Positions 9,401 through 17,636 of a stretch of 64,000 bases of DNA are shown here, piece after piece; position 1 is the first letter of the stretch; every line of letters begins with the position of its first letter. The translations under genes and the position numbers were made by a program. The stretch comes from Streptomyces sp. NBC_00775 (lineage in GTDB: Bacteria > Actinomycetota > Actinomycetes > Streptomycetales > Streptomycetaceae): contig NZ_CP108938.1 in NCBI RefSeq assembly GCF_036347135.1, forward strand, positions 10,602,001 through 10,666,000, in the 5' to 3' direction. Under the pieces are notes generated by a model. That model did not search any database and had not been told where the DNA came from. It saw nothing but the letters and a program-made list of their open reading frames with translations.

Positions 9401-12400
9401 GGCCCTGACCCTCGGGCAGGCCGTGCACAACGCGCCCGTGGAGGTGCACGGTCTGTCGATCAGCCGTGCGCTGAGCCTGCCGGGCGACGACGAGGACCGC
9501 ACCATGTCCGTCCACACCGCGCTGGAACACGACGGCCGTTTCACCGTCTCCAGCCGTGACGGGAGCGGTGGCGCATGGGTCGAACACACACGCGGCCGCG
9601 TACGCAAGCTGCTGCGCGCCTGCCCGCCCGGTGCCGACCCGCACACGCTGCGCGCCCGCATGCCCCGCGAGATGAGCGCGGGCGACCACTACACGGTCTG
9701 CGCCCGTGCCGGGCTGCCCTACGGTTGTGCGTTTCGTACCCTGACCGGCCTGCGCACCGACGGCGGGGAGAGCCGTGAAGTACTCGCCTCCTACGCTGCC
9801 ACCGCCGAGCTCGACGACGCTCCCCTCGCCCATCCGACCCTCCTCGACGGCGCGCTCCAGGCGGGCCTGCCGCTGCTCGCGGCAGCCACCGACCGGCAAG
9901 CGGCCGACCCCGACCGCGCGCCGGCCGCTTTCCTGCCCGTCGGCATCGACACCGTTCGCTGCTGGCAGCCGCTGCCCCGCACCGGCCTGATCCATGTACG
10001 CCTGCGTACCCGCACCGCACGCGAGGCCGTCTGGGACATGACCGTCATGGCCGAAGACGGCACCGTGGCCTTGGAAGCGCTCGGCTGCCGACTGCGCCGC
10101 TTCGACGCGACGCGTTCCCCCGCCCCCCAACAGCTCGCCGAGGTCCTGCGCGCCGCCCCGCTGCCCACGAGCCGGGCCACCCAGTCGTCCTGGCCCACGC
10201 CCATTGACACCCTCGCCACCTGCGCGGACCAACTCTCGCGAGCCGCCCAAAAATGGCGGACACACCCCTACGACCGCGCCCGCGCCCGTTGCCTGCGCAT
10301 GAGCGCGCACCTGACCGCAGCCGCCGTACGCGAACTCCTGCCGGGCGCAGTGGAGTTCACCTTGGACGACCTGATCGCGGCCGGGGTGCGGCCCCGGCAT
10401 CTCAGGCTGCTGACCGCCCTGTTCGAGCACGCCGTACAGCAGGACGTCCTGACCACGCAGGGGGACGGCCGGTGGCGCGTGGCGGAGGAACCACAGCCGC
10501 ACCGGCTGTTCAAGGAAGCACTCCTGGCCTTCCCGGCCGAGGCCGCCCCCGCGCAGGCGTACGGCGTGTGCGGGCTGCATCTGGCGGACGTGCTGCTCGG
10601 GCGCGCCGATCCGCTCACGCTGCTGTTCGCCGAGCCCGACGCCCTCGCCGCGCGAATCTACGACAGCACGCCCGTGATGCACCACCAGTACCGCACCGCC
10701 CGGCTCCTGCTTCAGACGGCCCTCGCGGCCTGGCCCGAGGGGCGGCCGCTGCGTGTGCTGGAGGTCGGCGCCGGAACAGGCGGGCTGACGGCCGCGCTCC
10801 TGCCGCATCTGCCGCCCGAGCGCACGCACTACACCTACACCGACGTGTCCTCGGCCTTCTTCCCGGCCGCCCAGGACCGCCTCGCCGACCACGACTTCGT
10901 CCACTACCGCTGCCTCGACCTCGACACCGACCCCGTCGCCCAGGGCTTCACCCCTGCCTCCTACGACCTTGTCATCGCCGCGAACGTGCTGCACGCCACG
11001 CGGGATCTGCGGCGCACCCTGCACCGGATCGGTGATCTGCTGGCCGACGGCGGACAACTGCTCGCGGTGGAGAGCCACGACGAGGCCGCACTCACACCGG
11101 TGTTCGGGCTGCTGGACTCCTACTGGGGCGCCGAGGACACCGATCTTCGGCCGGACGGGCCGTTGCTGGCACGCGACCGATGGCCCGGACTGCTGGAAGA
11201 GTGCGGATACACCGGCACTGTGCAGCCCGGCGACGCCACACAGCCCGCGCACGACCACTACTCCGTCATCCTCACCGTCCGGGCCCCTCGCCCCACACCC
11301 GCGCCGATGCCGGCGACCGCATCGCCCGAGCCGCGTTCGGTGCGCCCGCCCGCAGTGGCCCACCTGACCAGCGGGCCCTTCGCCACCGCGGCCGCCACGG
11401 TCCTGCGCGCCGACGCCCGGCGCGCAAGTGAAAGTCCGCTGCGGTGGTCAGAACTCCTCGCGGACACCGACGACGTGATCCTCCTGGCCGGCAGCGGCGA
11501 GGGCGGCGCGACCGGGAGCGGGGGTGGCCCGGCCGCTGCCACGGAGGCCGCCGTACGCCACTTGGCCGTGCTGCGAGCGCTCGCCACCGCCACCTGGCAG
11601 CTGCCCGCGGACCGAGAGGTCACCGTCTGGCTCGTCGTGTGCGGAGCCCGCGACATCCCGCCGACCGCCGCCGCGGCCGTGTGGGGAGCGGCCCGCAGCC
11701 TGGCCAACGAACAACCGCGGCTGACCGTCCGACGCATCGCCCTGGCTGCCGGTGCCGAGGACAGGCTCGCCGAGGAGCTGACGGCCCGCCCGGCCGACGA
11801 CGAGGTCCTGCTGACCAGCCAGGGACGGTTCGTGACGCGGCTGCGTCCCTACGCACCGCCTCCCGCCCCGGCTCCGACGGCATGGACAGCGGGGACGTCC
11901 CCCTCGTACACCCTGGTCCTGGAGGAGCCCGGTCTGCGCTACCGGCTCGGCTGGCGGCCTGCCCGAACGCCCCGGCCGGGCCAGGGCGAGATCGTCGTCG
12001 AGGTCGCGGCCGCCGCGCTCAACTACCGCGACATCATGGCCGCGACCGGCCTCGTACCGCCGCCCGAGGCGCCGCGCGGGCTCGACGCGGAACCGATCGG
12101 CCTGGAGTGCGCCGGCACGGTCGTCGCCGTGGGCGCTGACGTCGAACACATCCGTGTCGGGGACAGGGTGGCCTGTCTGACCCTCGGCGCTTACGGCTCG
12201 CACGCGTGGGTCCGCGCGGACCGAGTGATGCCGCTGCCGGACGGTATGGACTTCACCGAGGCCGCCACGCTCCCGACCGTCTTCCTGACCGTCCAGCATG
12301 CCCTGGACCACCTGGCCCGCCTGCGGCCCGGCGAAACCGTGCTGGTGCACGGCGCGGCCGGAGGCGTGGGCCTGGCCGCCCTGCAGTACGCCCAGCACGT

Positions 12401-14009
12401 CGGCGCCCAGGTCATCGCCACCGCCGGCAGTCCCGCCAAGCGTGACCTGCTGCGGCTGCTCGGCATCGAGCACGTCCTCGACTCACGCACGCTGCGCTTC
12501 GCCGACGAGATCGACGCGATCACCCAGGGCCGGGGCGTGGACGTCGTCCTCAACTCCCTGGCCGGTGAGGCCATGGACCGCAGTCTGCGCGTTCTGGCAC
12601 CGCACGGCCGGTTCGTGGAGCTCGGCAAGCGCGACTTCCTCGCCGACAACTCCCTCGCCCTGGCGCCCTTCCGCGACAACCTCTCCTTTTACGGAGTGGA
12701 CGTCGCCGCCCTGCTCACCGACGCCTCAGCGCTGGCCGACGCCCATCTGACGGCGATCACCCGGGCCGTCCACGAGGGCATCTACCGCCCGCTGGCGCAT
12801 CGCGTCTACCCCGCCGCCAGGATCCGCGAGGCGTTCGCCGTTCTGCAGCACTCCCGGCACATCGGGAAGGTCGTCGTCGCCTTCGACGCCGCCGAACCGT
12901 TGCCGGTCCGCCCCGCTGCCACCCCCCTCGTCCTGGACCCGGAGGCGAGTTACCTGGTCACCGGCGGGCTGGGCGGCTTCGGCGCCGCCACCGCCCGCCA
13001 CCTGGCCGCCCGCGGGGCCCGCCACCTGACCCTGGTCGGCCGACGCGGCGCGCGCACGCCCGGCGCCGCCGAACTGACCGCCGACCTCGCTGAACTCGGC
13101 GTGCGGGTGAACACGTACGCCGTCGACGCGGCCGACCCGGACGCCATGCGCCGGATCCTCGACGGCCTCGACGCCCAAGAGCGGCGCCTGGCCGGAGTCG
13201 TCCACGCGGCGATGGTGCTCGACGACGCCCCACTGCACGAACTGGACGACGAGCGCGTACGGGCCGTTCTCACCCCCAAGATGGCGGCCGGTCACGTGCT
13301 GGACGAGCTGACCCGCGACCGCCCGCTCGACTTCTTCGTCGTCTACAGCTCGGCCGCCGCCGTAGCAGGCAACCTCACGCAGTCGTCGTACGCGGCCGCC
13401 AACCTCGCCCTCGAAGCCCTCGTACGCGACCGTCGCCGGGCCGGGCTGCCCGCCCTCGCGGTGCAGTGGGGCGCGATCGCCGGATCCGGCTACGTGCATC
13501 GCACCGAACGCGACGACGAGATGACGGCGCTGGGCATCGGCGGACTCGCCACCGCCGACGCGCTCGCCACCCTCGACCGGCTCCTCGCGGACCCCGACCC
13601 CGACACCACGGCGGTCACCGTAGGGCACATCGACTGGGCAAGAATGCACCGCTTCCTGCACATCCTCTCCGCACCGCGTACGGCCGCGCTGCTGCCCCCG
13701 GCCGAACACACCGACGGTGCGGAGTCACTGCGACAGGCGCTCAAACAGGCCGCGCCCGGCAACGCCGCCGCACTCGTCGAGGACGTCCTGGCCGACCTCC
13801 TCGCCCACGTCCTGCAGACGACGCCCGACCGCATCGACCGGACCCGACGCCTGGACCAGCTGGGCGTGGACTCCCTGCTGGCCGCCGAACTCGCCGCCCT
13901 GCTGCAGCAGCGGCTCGGCTGCGACCTGCCCACCATGGAACTCGCCGGCACACCGAACCTTCCCGCGCTGGCCCAGCGTGTGCTCGCTCGCCTCAACCCC
14001 ACCCGCTGA
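6480..14009 (+). CDS. single-module highly reducing type I polyketide synthase (KS-AT-DH-MT-psiKR-ER-KR-ACP)
   Basis: A 2,509-residue synthase with one complete module. KS is at about 36-460 with C207 in DTACSS, H342 in EAHGTGT and H382 in NLGHLE. AT is at about 555-860 with GHSVGE (S649); its YAFHS segment is closer to malonyl- than methylmalonyl-type loops. DH is at about 925-1200 with H958 (DHLVGETVVVP) and D1123 (HPTLLDGA). MT is at about 1250-1580 with SAM motif EVGAGTGG (1428). A KR-like structural region lies at about 1640-1790. ER is at about 1809-2130 with NADPH motif HGAAGGVGLAALQYA. KR is at about 2157-2340 with TGGLGGFG and Y2304. ACP carries its Ser at 2465 (GVDSLL). All key residues are present. 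The order matches fungal highly reducing iterative synthases rather than modular actinobacterial ones. There is no loading module, docking domain or built-in thioesterase. The GTG start follows GGGGGA; another GTG at 6489 is possible. The product, a reduced and probably C-methylated chain, is inferred. Confidence 0.93.
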   Translation: MTQVNDNARTMSDASAENAVLLATTPPGHAEARDGDVAVVGVGIRLPGGIRSLDGLWAALAESRDLVGKVPGDRFDVTRFVSSDGRPRSGRTYTAAGGFLDDVAAFDAEFFGISPKEASRLDPQQRLLLECAVEAFGDAGIDPAALAGSDTAVIMGVSSHGFGDLQQRRPRTMNAYSMSGTASCNTANRVSYVFDLQGASFAVDTACSSTLTAVHQACQEVRSGRSALALTGGVSVMLNPLESVGFAQASMLSPTGRCHPFSERADGFVRAEGAGVLVLKPLSAALADGDRIHGVILGSGINTDGRTVGLALPSARSQAALLARVYAEAGIGADEVAYVEAHGTGTQAGDPVECAALGEVLGRRRTSGAPLPIGSVKSNLGHLEAAAGVPGLLKALLVLRERRIPATLHTTPLSSRIDFAGLGLEPVAKARPLPGKRPVAGVNSFGFGGANAHVVLSAAPKAYDGARPGCDGPLPLVVSARTPQALEAAAVRWAEHLEDLVPDAFYDTAYTACRRQARYEHRFALLAEDPSAALRRVARGEPARGTARAVGVERGRIGLVFNGNGSQWAGMGAELLGAETHFTAEVDAVDEVLRPLLGWSVREEMAAPRGREVWQRTEIAQPMLFALQAGLVAALTARGFAPAAMCGHSVGEVAAAYCAGALDRVAACRVIAARSRSQGATAGSGRMAAVGLGSEDAEKLIFEMGQAKRLVIAGINSARDVTVAGDTAVLAAFGEELGERGVFFRDLGLDYAFHSPAMDKLRGPLTAMLSGLPTRPAHIPLASTVTGRLSSGEVLDAEYWWRNVREPVRFAEGVDVLVGEAGCDVLVEIGPHPVLGAYLRRVTTGAGQPVAVIPTLTRTASGPDALDATVAQLLACGAETDWSIPFPHPGRVADVPAYPWQRERHWNGDPGWWLETAAEDDGESAQPPHALLGVRQPGARPAWQQELSSGALGWLADHLVGETVVVPAAGYVDMALTLGQAVHNAPVEVHGLSISRALSLPGDDEDRTMSVHTALEHDGRFTVSSRDGSGGAWVEHTRGRVRKLLRACPPGADPHTLRARMPREMSAGDHYTVCARAGLPYGCAFRTLTGLRTDGGESREVLASYAATAELDDAPLAHPTLLDGALQAGLPLLAAATDRQAADPDRAPAAFLPVGIDTVRCWQPLPRTGLIHVRLRTRTAREAVWDMTVMAEDGTVALEALGCRLRRFDATRSPAPQQLAEVLRAAPLPTSRATQSSWPTPIDTLATCADQLSRAAQKWRTHPYDRARARCLRMSAHLTAAAVRELLPGAVEFTLDDLIAAGVRPRHLRLLTALFEHAVQQDVLTTQGDGRWRVAEEPQPHRLFKEALLAFPAEAAPAQAYGVCGLHLADVLLGRADPLTLLFAEPDALAARIYDSTPVMHHQYRTARLLLQTALAAWPEGRPLRVLEVGAGTGGLTAALLPHLPPERTHYTYTDVSSAFFPAAQDRLADHDFVHYRCLDLDTDPVAQGFTPASYDLVIAANVLHATRDLRRTLHRIGDLLADGGQLLAVESHDEAALTPVFGLLDSYWGAEDTDLRPDGPLLARDRWPGLLEECGYTGTVQPGDATQPAHDHYSVILTVRAPRPTPAPMPATASPEPRSVRPPAVAHLTSGPFATAAATVLRADARRASESPLRWSELLADTDDVILLAGSGEGGATGSGGGPAAATEAAVRHLAVLRALATATWQLPADREVTVWLVVCGARDIPPTAAAAVWGAARSLANEQPRLTVRRIALAAGAEDRLAEELTARPADDEVLLTSQGRFVTRLRPYAPPPAPAPTAWTAGTSPSYTLVLEEPGLRYRLGWRPARTPRPGQGEIVVEVAAAALNYRDIMAATGLVPPPEAPRGLDAEPIGLECAGTVVAVGADVEHIRVGDRVACLTLGAYGSHAWVRADRVMPLPDGMDFTEAATLPTVFLTVQHALDHLARLRPGETVLVHGAAGGVGLAALQYAQHVGAQVIATAGSPAKRDLLRLLGIEHVLDSRTLRFADEIDAITQGRGVDVVLNSLAGEAMDRSLRVLAPHGRFVELGKRDFLADNSLALAPFRDNLSFYGVDVAALLTDASALADAHLTAITRAVHEGIYRPLAHRVYPAARIREAFAVLQHSRHIGKVVVAFDAAEPLPVRPAATPLVLDPEASYLVTGGLGGFGAATARHLAARGARHLTLVGRRGARTPGAAELTADLAELGVRVNTYAVDAADPDAMRRILDGLDAQERRLAGVVHAAMVLDDAPLHELDDERVRAVLTPKMAAGHVLDELTRDRPLDFFVVYSSAAAVAGNLTQSSYAAANLALEALVRDRRRAGLPALAVQWGAIAGSGYVHRTERDDEMTALGIGGLATADALATLDRLLADPDPDTTAVTVGHIDWARMHRFLHILSAPRTAALLPPAEHTDGAESLRQALKQAAPGNAAALVEDVLADLLAHVLQTTPDRIDRTRRLDQLGVDSLLAAELAALLQQRLGCDLPTMELAGTPNLPALAQRVLARLNPTR

Positions 14010-14017
14010 CAGGCCCG

Positions 14018-14776
14018 ATGAGGAACGCTTCCGTGCCCGCACTCGTCCCCCTCACCCACCGCCCCCAGGCAACCGCACGCATGTACTGCCTGCCGCCCGG
14101 CGGTTCCGGCCCGGAGTACTACCAGCCCTGGGCCGACCTCCTGCCGACCGCCGTCGAGGCCTACGCCGTCGCCCTGCCCGGCCGCGGCAACCGCCGTGAC
14201 GAGCCGTCACCGACCGACCCAGGAGCACTCGCCGCCGCGCTCGCCTCCCTCACCGACGATGCCACCGACCCGCGGCCTTTCGCCCTGTTCGGGCACAGCT
14301 TCGGCGCCCTGCTCGCCTACGAGACCGCGCGCCGCCTGCGGCGCACCGGTCGACGCGAGCCTGTACTCGTTGCTTTCTCCGCCTTTCCCGCACCCCACCA
14401 GGGGGAACTTGACCGGCTCCTGGCCACCCTGCTTACTTCCGGCCTCAACGCCTTCACCGACATGGTGGGGCCCGTCCCCGCCGAAATTCTCGAAGACTCG
14501 GTGGCCGTGACGAGTCTGTGCACGCCGTTCCTTGCCGACCTGGTCCTCGCCCTGCACCACCGCCACCACGACGAACCACCCCTGCAGGTGCCTCTGGCCC
14601 TGTACGGAGGCGACGCGGACCCCTTGGTTCCGCCGGACTGTCTGGAGCGCTGGAACGACCTGTTCACCACCCCCGCCACGCCCTACCTCTTCGCCGGACG
14701 CCACACCTACCCGCAAGACCAAACCCCGGCGCTGGTGCGCCGGCTCGCCAAGGACCTACAGATGGCGGCCCGATGA
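14018..14776 (+). CDS. discrete (type II-like) thioesterase of the PKS operon
   Basis: A 252-residue alpha/beta-hydrolase. The nucleophile is in FGHSFGA (S94), an acid lies in GGDADP (D199 or D201) and the His is in AGRHTYP (H229). The opening CLPPGGSGPEYYQPW is typical of RifR/GrsT-type thioesterases. The gene starts 8 bp after the PKS stop and its end overlaps the exporter start, so the three are co-translated. Because the PKS lacks an off-loading domain, this protein may release the product as well as, or instead of, editing mis-primed carrier proteins. That choice is inference. Confidence 0.88.
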   Translation: MRNASVPALVPLTHRPQATARMYCLPPGGSGPEYYQPWADLLPTAVEAYAVALPGRGNRRDEPSPTDPGALAAALASLTDDATDPRPFALFGHSFGALLAYETARRLRRTGRREPVLVAFSAFPAPHQGELDRLLATLLTSGLNAFTDMVGPVPAEILEDSVAVTSLCTPFLADLVLALHHRHHDEPPLQVPLALYGGDADPLVPPDCLERWNDLFTTPATPYLFAGRHTYPQDQTPALVRRLAKDLQMAAR

Positions 14777-16248
14777 CCCGTGACGGTGCGCGCTGGACGG
14801 CCGCCGTCGTCGTCTGTCTAGGCGTGTTCCTGCTCGGCATGGACCTGACCGTCCTCAATGTCGCCTTACCCGACCTTGATCGCGACCTGAAACCCTCCAT
14901 GGCCCAGATCCAGTGGATCGTCGACGCCTACGCCCTGGTCCTCGGCGGCATCGTCCTGACCGCCGGAGCCCTCACCGACCGGATCGGTCGGCGCCGCGCA
15001 TTCACGCTCGGTCTGGTCGTGTGCGGCACTACATCCGCGCTTGGCGCACTCGCCGAGGAACCGGGCTGGCTCATCGCCGCGCGCTGTGGCATGGGCGCAG
15101 GGGCTGCCCTGCTCATGCCCGCCACCCTGTCGATCATCAGCAACCTCTTCACCGACCCCGCCCCGCGGCGCCGGGCGATCGCCGTGTGGGCCGCCGCCCT
15201 CGGTCTGGGCGGCATGACAGGACCCGTGCTCGGCGGGGCCCTCGTCGAGACCTTCTCCTGGCGCGCCGGGTTCTGGGTGAACGTCCCCCTCGTCGCTGTG
15301 ACCCTGATCCTCACCCTGCTCGCCGTACCGAAGACAGGATCCAGCCGTACCGGGGGCCACAGCGACGAGCGGGTCGACCTCCTGGGCGCGCTGCTGTCGG
15401 CGTGCGGGCTGCTTACGCTCGTCTGGACAGTGATCGAAAGCCCGGTCAAGGGATGGACGAGCCCGCCGGTGCTGACCGGGTTCACCCTGGCCGCCGCCCT
15501 GCTGACCGTGTTCGTCGCACATCAGAGGCGCCGCGCCGAGCACGCGATGCTGCCCCTGCCCCTGCTGCGTCTGCCCGGCGTGATGCGCGGCGCCACGTCC
15601 CTGACGCTGCTGTCCTTCGCGATGTACGGAGCGCTGTTCGTCATCACCCTCTACCTCCAAGGCGTCCTGGGCTACACCCCCTGGGAGGCCGGCGTACGCA
15701 CGCTGCCCCTGGCTGTGGCTCTCGCCGCAGGCTCACTCGCAGCACCGCCGCTGCTGGCCCGCCACGGCGAACGAACGCCGCTCACGGCCGGACTCGCCCT
15801 CGTCACCGCCGCGTTCGCCATCCTTGGCCACACCCAGGCCACCTCCGGCTACGGACACCTGCTGCTCTTCGAAGTCATCGCCGGACTGGGCGCCGGGCTG
15901 GTCGCGGCCGTCGGCACGGACACCGTCATGGGGGCGATCCCGCCGTCCCACGCCGGACTGGGATCCGCGGTGAACGACGCCACCCGCCAGGTCGGAGCCT
16001 CCCTCGGCGTCGCTGTCCAGGGCTCCGTCCTCAGCACGGTTGTCACCGACCGCCTGGGTACTGTGGCCTCGGCGACCACCCCGACCGCCGTGCTGCCACC
16101 GTTCCCGGCCGCACGGCAGGCGTTCGTCGACGGCCTCACGACAACGGCCCTGACCGCGGGGGCCATCACCTTGGCGGCGGTCCTGGCGGTCATTCCCTGG
16201 CGCAACGTGATTCCGCTCGCCACGACGTCCCGTGAGAGTCCTGAATGA
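14773..16248 (+). CDS. DHA2-type (14-TMS) MFS exporter
   Basis: A 491-residue major facilitator protein. Its N-terminus (FLLGMDLTVLNVALPDLDRD) and the loop GGIVLTAGALTDRIGRRRAF (motif A, DRIGRR) are those of drug:H+ antiporter-2 transporters of the EmrB/QacA kind, with about 14 hydrophobic helices. The ATG overlaps the thioesterase stop (ATGA), a sign of translational coupling. It most likely exports the polyketide and gives self-resistance. A TnpB relic follows about 360 bp downstream. Confidence 0.88.
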   Translation: MTRDGARWTAAVVVCLGVFLLGMDLTVLNVALPDLDRDLKPSMAQIQWIVDAYALVLGGIVLTAGALTDRIGRRRAFTLGLVVCGTTSALGALAEEPGWLIAARCGMGAGAALLMPATLSIISNLFTDPAPRRRAIAVWAAALGLGGMTGPVLGGALVETFSWRAGFWVNVPLVAVTLILTLLAVPKTGSSRTGGHSDERVDLLGALLSACGLLTLVWTVIESPVKGWTSPPVLTGFTLAAALLTVFVAHQRRRAEHAMLPLPLLRLPGVMRGATSLTLLSFAMYGALFVITLYLQGVLGYTPWEAGVRTLPLAVALAAGSLAAPPLLARHGERTPLTAGLALVTAAFAILGHTQATSGYGHLLLFEVIAGLGAGLVAAVGTDTVMGAIPPSHAGLGSAVNDATRQVGASLGVAVQGSVLSTVVTDRLGTVASATTPTAVLPPFPAARQAFVDGLTTTALTAGAITLAAVLAVIPWRNVIPLATTSRESPE

Positions 16249-16611
16249 GCGGTACGGACCCGGCACCGTAGGCCCAGCCGCCACTTTCGCGGCTCCGTAG
16301 CAGGTGGCGGTAGGGGGGTTTCGTCAGGCTTTCAAGGCCGGGGCATGCGCGGTCACTCGGAAACGGGGGATGTCCAGGGTGGGGTGAGCGTGGGGGTGTC
16401 TTCACGCAGAGCCGGGAGTTGGACTGGCACCGGTCGATGACCTTGGCCTCCTCGATCCGCACTCCCATGACCGCAGCGACGTCTTCGACGGGAATCGAGT
16501 TCGGCACACGGTGCTGGTAGTAGGTCCACGCGGTCGGTGCCGAGTCCGAGCCAGGGAAGTATCCAGGCGGGCGCGGACCAGCCGGGCCGGCTCACCCTGG
16601 GAGGGGGAACC
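16249..16611. other. intergenic stretch with an unrecognised minus-strand coding fragment
   Basis: No complete gene. The minus strand from about 16,560 to 16,390 reads protein-like (AWTYYQHRVPNSIPVEDVAA then VMGVRIEEAKVIDRCQ), but it has no start or recognisable family and decays downstream. It is probably the remains of a gene cut by the adjacent IS605 copy. No clear terminator was found after the exporter. Confidence 0.35.
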
Positions 16612-16841
16612 GCCAGGCCTGCGGGGCCAAGGACGGACCCAAGCCCCTGCACGTACGGTCATGGACCTGCACCGCCTGCGGTGCGGTCCATGACCGCGAC
16701 CACAACGCCGCGAAGAACGTCAAAACGGCCGCCGGACTGGCGGTTGCAGCCTGCGGAGCGCAGGTCAGACCAGGACTCGTCCCGGCACAGCGCGACGAAA
16801 CAGGAAGCCACGGATTCTCCACCGAACCCCGTGCCGCGTAG
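16612..16841 (+). pseudogene. tnpB: TnpB C-terminal relic, copy 2
   Basis: Only about 75 residues remain: the second half of the zinc finger (CGAKDGPKPLHV, then CTACG), the RuvC-III motif DRDHNAAKN and the usual alanine/glycine tail ending EPRAA. The first zinc-finger cysteine pair is already partly lost. It is the shortest of the four copies but keeps the full right end. Confidence 0.8.
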
Positions 16842-16901
16842 CGGCACAGCAACGGACGAGAAGGCCAGAATCCTCGAGCTTCAGCCCGAGGAGCAAGTCA
16901 A
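16839..16901 (+). ncRNA. IS605 right end / predicted omega-RNA tail, copy 2
   Basis: It carries the stop-codon hairpin and the terminal hairpin (16,872-16,891), here with one mismatch (CCTCGAGC against GCCCGAGG), and ends GTCAA. The adjoining sequence GTCCACGGCAAAAGCC would be the guide. It differs from the guides of the other three copies, as expected if each reflects its own insertion site. Expression is inferred. Confidence 0.4.
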
Positions 16902-16927
16902 GTCCACGGCAAAAGCCTCCTGACTCG

Positions 16928-17407
16928 TCATCGTCCAGATAGCCGCTCCTGCACCTCTTGCAACAACCACCCGTTTCCGTCCGGGTCGCTGAAGGAGGCG
17001 TAGGAGGCGTAGCTGCGGCCGTCTGGATCGCGGCCGTTGACCCGTACTTCAGCGCCGGTGTCGTAGACCTTGTGGAAGATCTTGCTTACCTCAACACCGC
17101 GGCTGGCGAGGTCGGCGTGGGCTTTGTCGAGGTCGAAGACCACGAGGTAGCCCTCCGCGGATCCGGGCGCCGCGGAGTTGACCCCGCGACCGAAGATGAT
17201 CGAGCATTCCGACCCAGGCGGCGTCAGCTGAACGATCCGGAATTCTGGGCCGGCCTCGAAGTCCGCATCGAGCCGCCATCCCAGGCTCTGGTAGAAGCGC
17301 AGGGCACGGTCGACGTCAGCGACGGGGATAATGTGGACCTCGATCTTCATATCCACGGTCGGCTCTTTGACGCCGCCCTGTGCGCGGTCCTGCTCTTGAG
17401 TGCTCAT
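16928..17407 (-). CDS. VOC-superfamily (glyoxalase/bleomycin-resistance fold) protein
   Basis: A 159-residue protein with one vicinal-oxygen-chelate domain. It has the typical opening IEVHIIPVADVDRALRFYQS, a central GRGVNSAAPGS loop and the closing FSDPDGNGWLLQEV. The first 15 or so residues are a hydrophilic extension. Such proteins are metal-dependent lyases, isomerases or drug-binding proteins, and the substrate cannot be deduced here. It is convergent with TnpB relic 2, whose predicted guide runs up to its stop codon. No co-transcribed partner is visible. Confidence 0.8.
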   Translation of the reverse strand: MSTQEQDRAQGGVKEPTVDMKIEVHIIPVADVDRALRFYQSLGWRLDADFEAGPEFRIVQLTPPGSECSIIFGRGVNSAAPGSAEGYLVVFDLDKAHADLASRGVEVSKIFHKVYDTGAEVRVNGRDPDGRSYASYASFSDPDGNGWLLQEVQERLSGR

Positions 17408-17538
17408 AGCGTTCTCCTGCGCCCGATGCCCAGAATTCTATGAGGCCGGGCCAACGTGGCCGCGTAGCTCTGGCGGCCGAGCGGCTCAGTGTTGACGCGC
17501 CGCCGCGCGAGGGCATTTGTCGTCGGTCGGGCACGGGC

Positions 17539-17636
17539 CTACCGGAGGATGCGGAAGGCAGTGCGTAACTTTTCCACGAGGAGTTCCGGCTGCTCCCAGG
17601 CGGCGAAGTGCCCGTCCTTGGGCATTTTGTTGCAGT
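17539..17636 (-). pseudogene. C-terminal relic of an epoxide hydrolase
   Basis: A minus-strand frame reads NKMPKDGHFAAWEQPELLVE and ends KLRTAFRILR before a stop. This matches the end of alpha/beta-fold epoxide hydrolases, where GGHFAAxExPE holds the catalytic His. Only about 30 residues survive. Confidence 0.6.

Noticed and set aside
8070..11363. 1,097-codon open frame on the minus strand inside the PKS gene
   Set aside because: It is the antisense shadow of the PKS; high GC keeps complementary frames open. The plus strand has continuous PKS domains.
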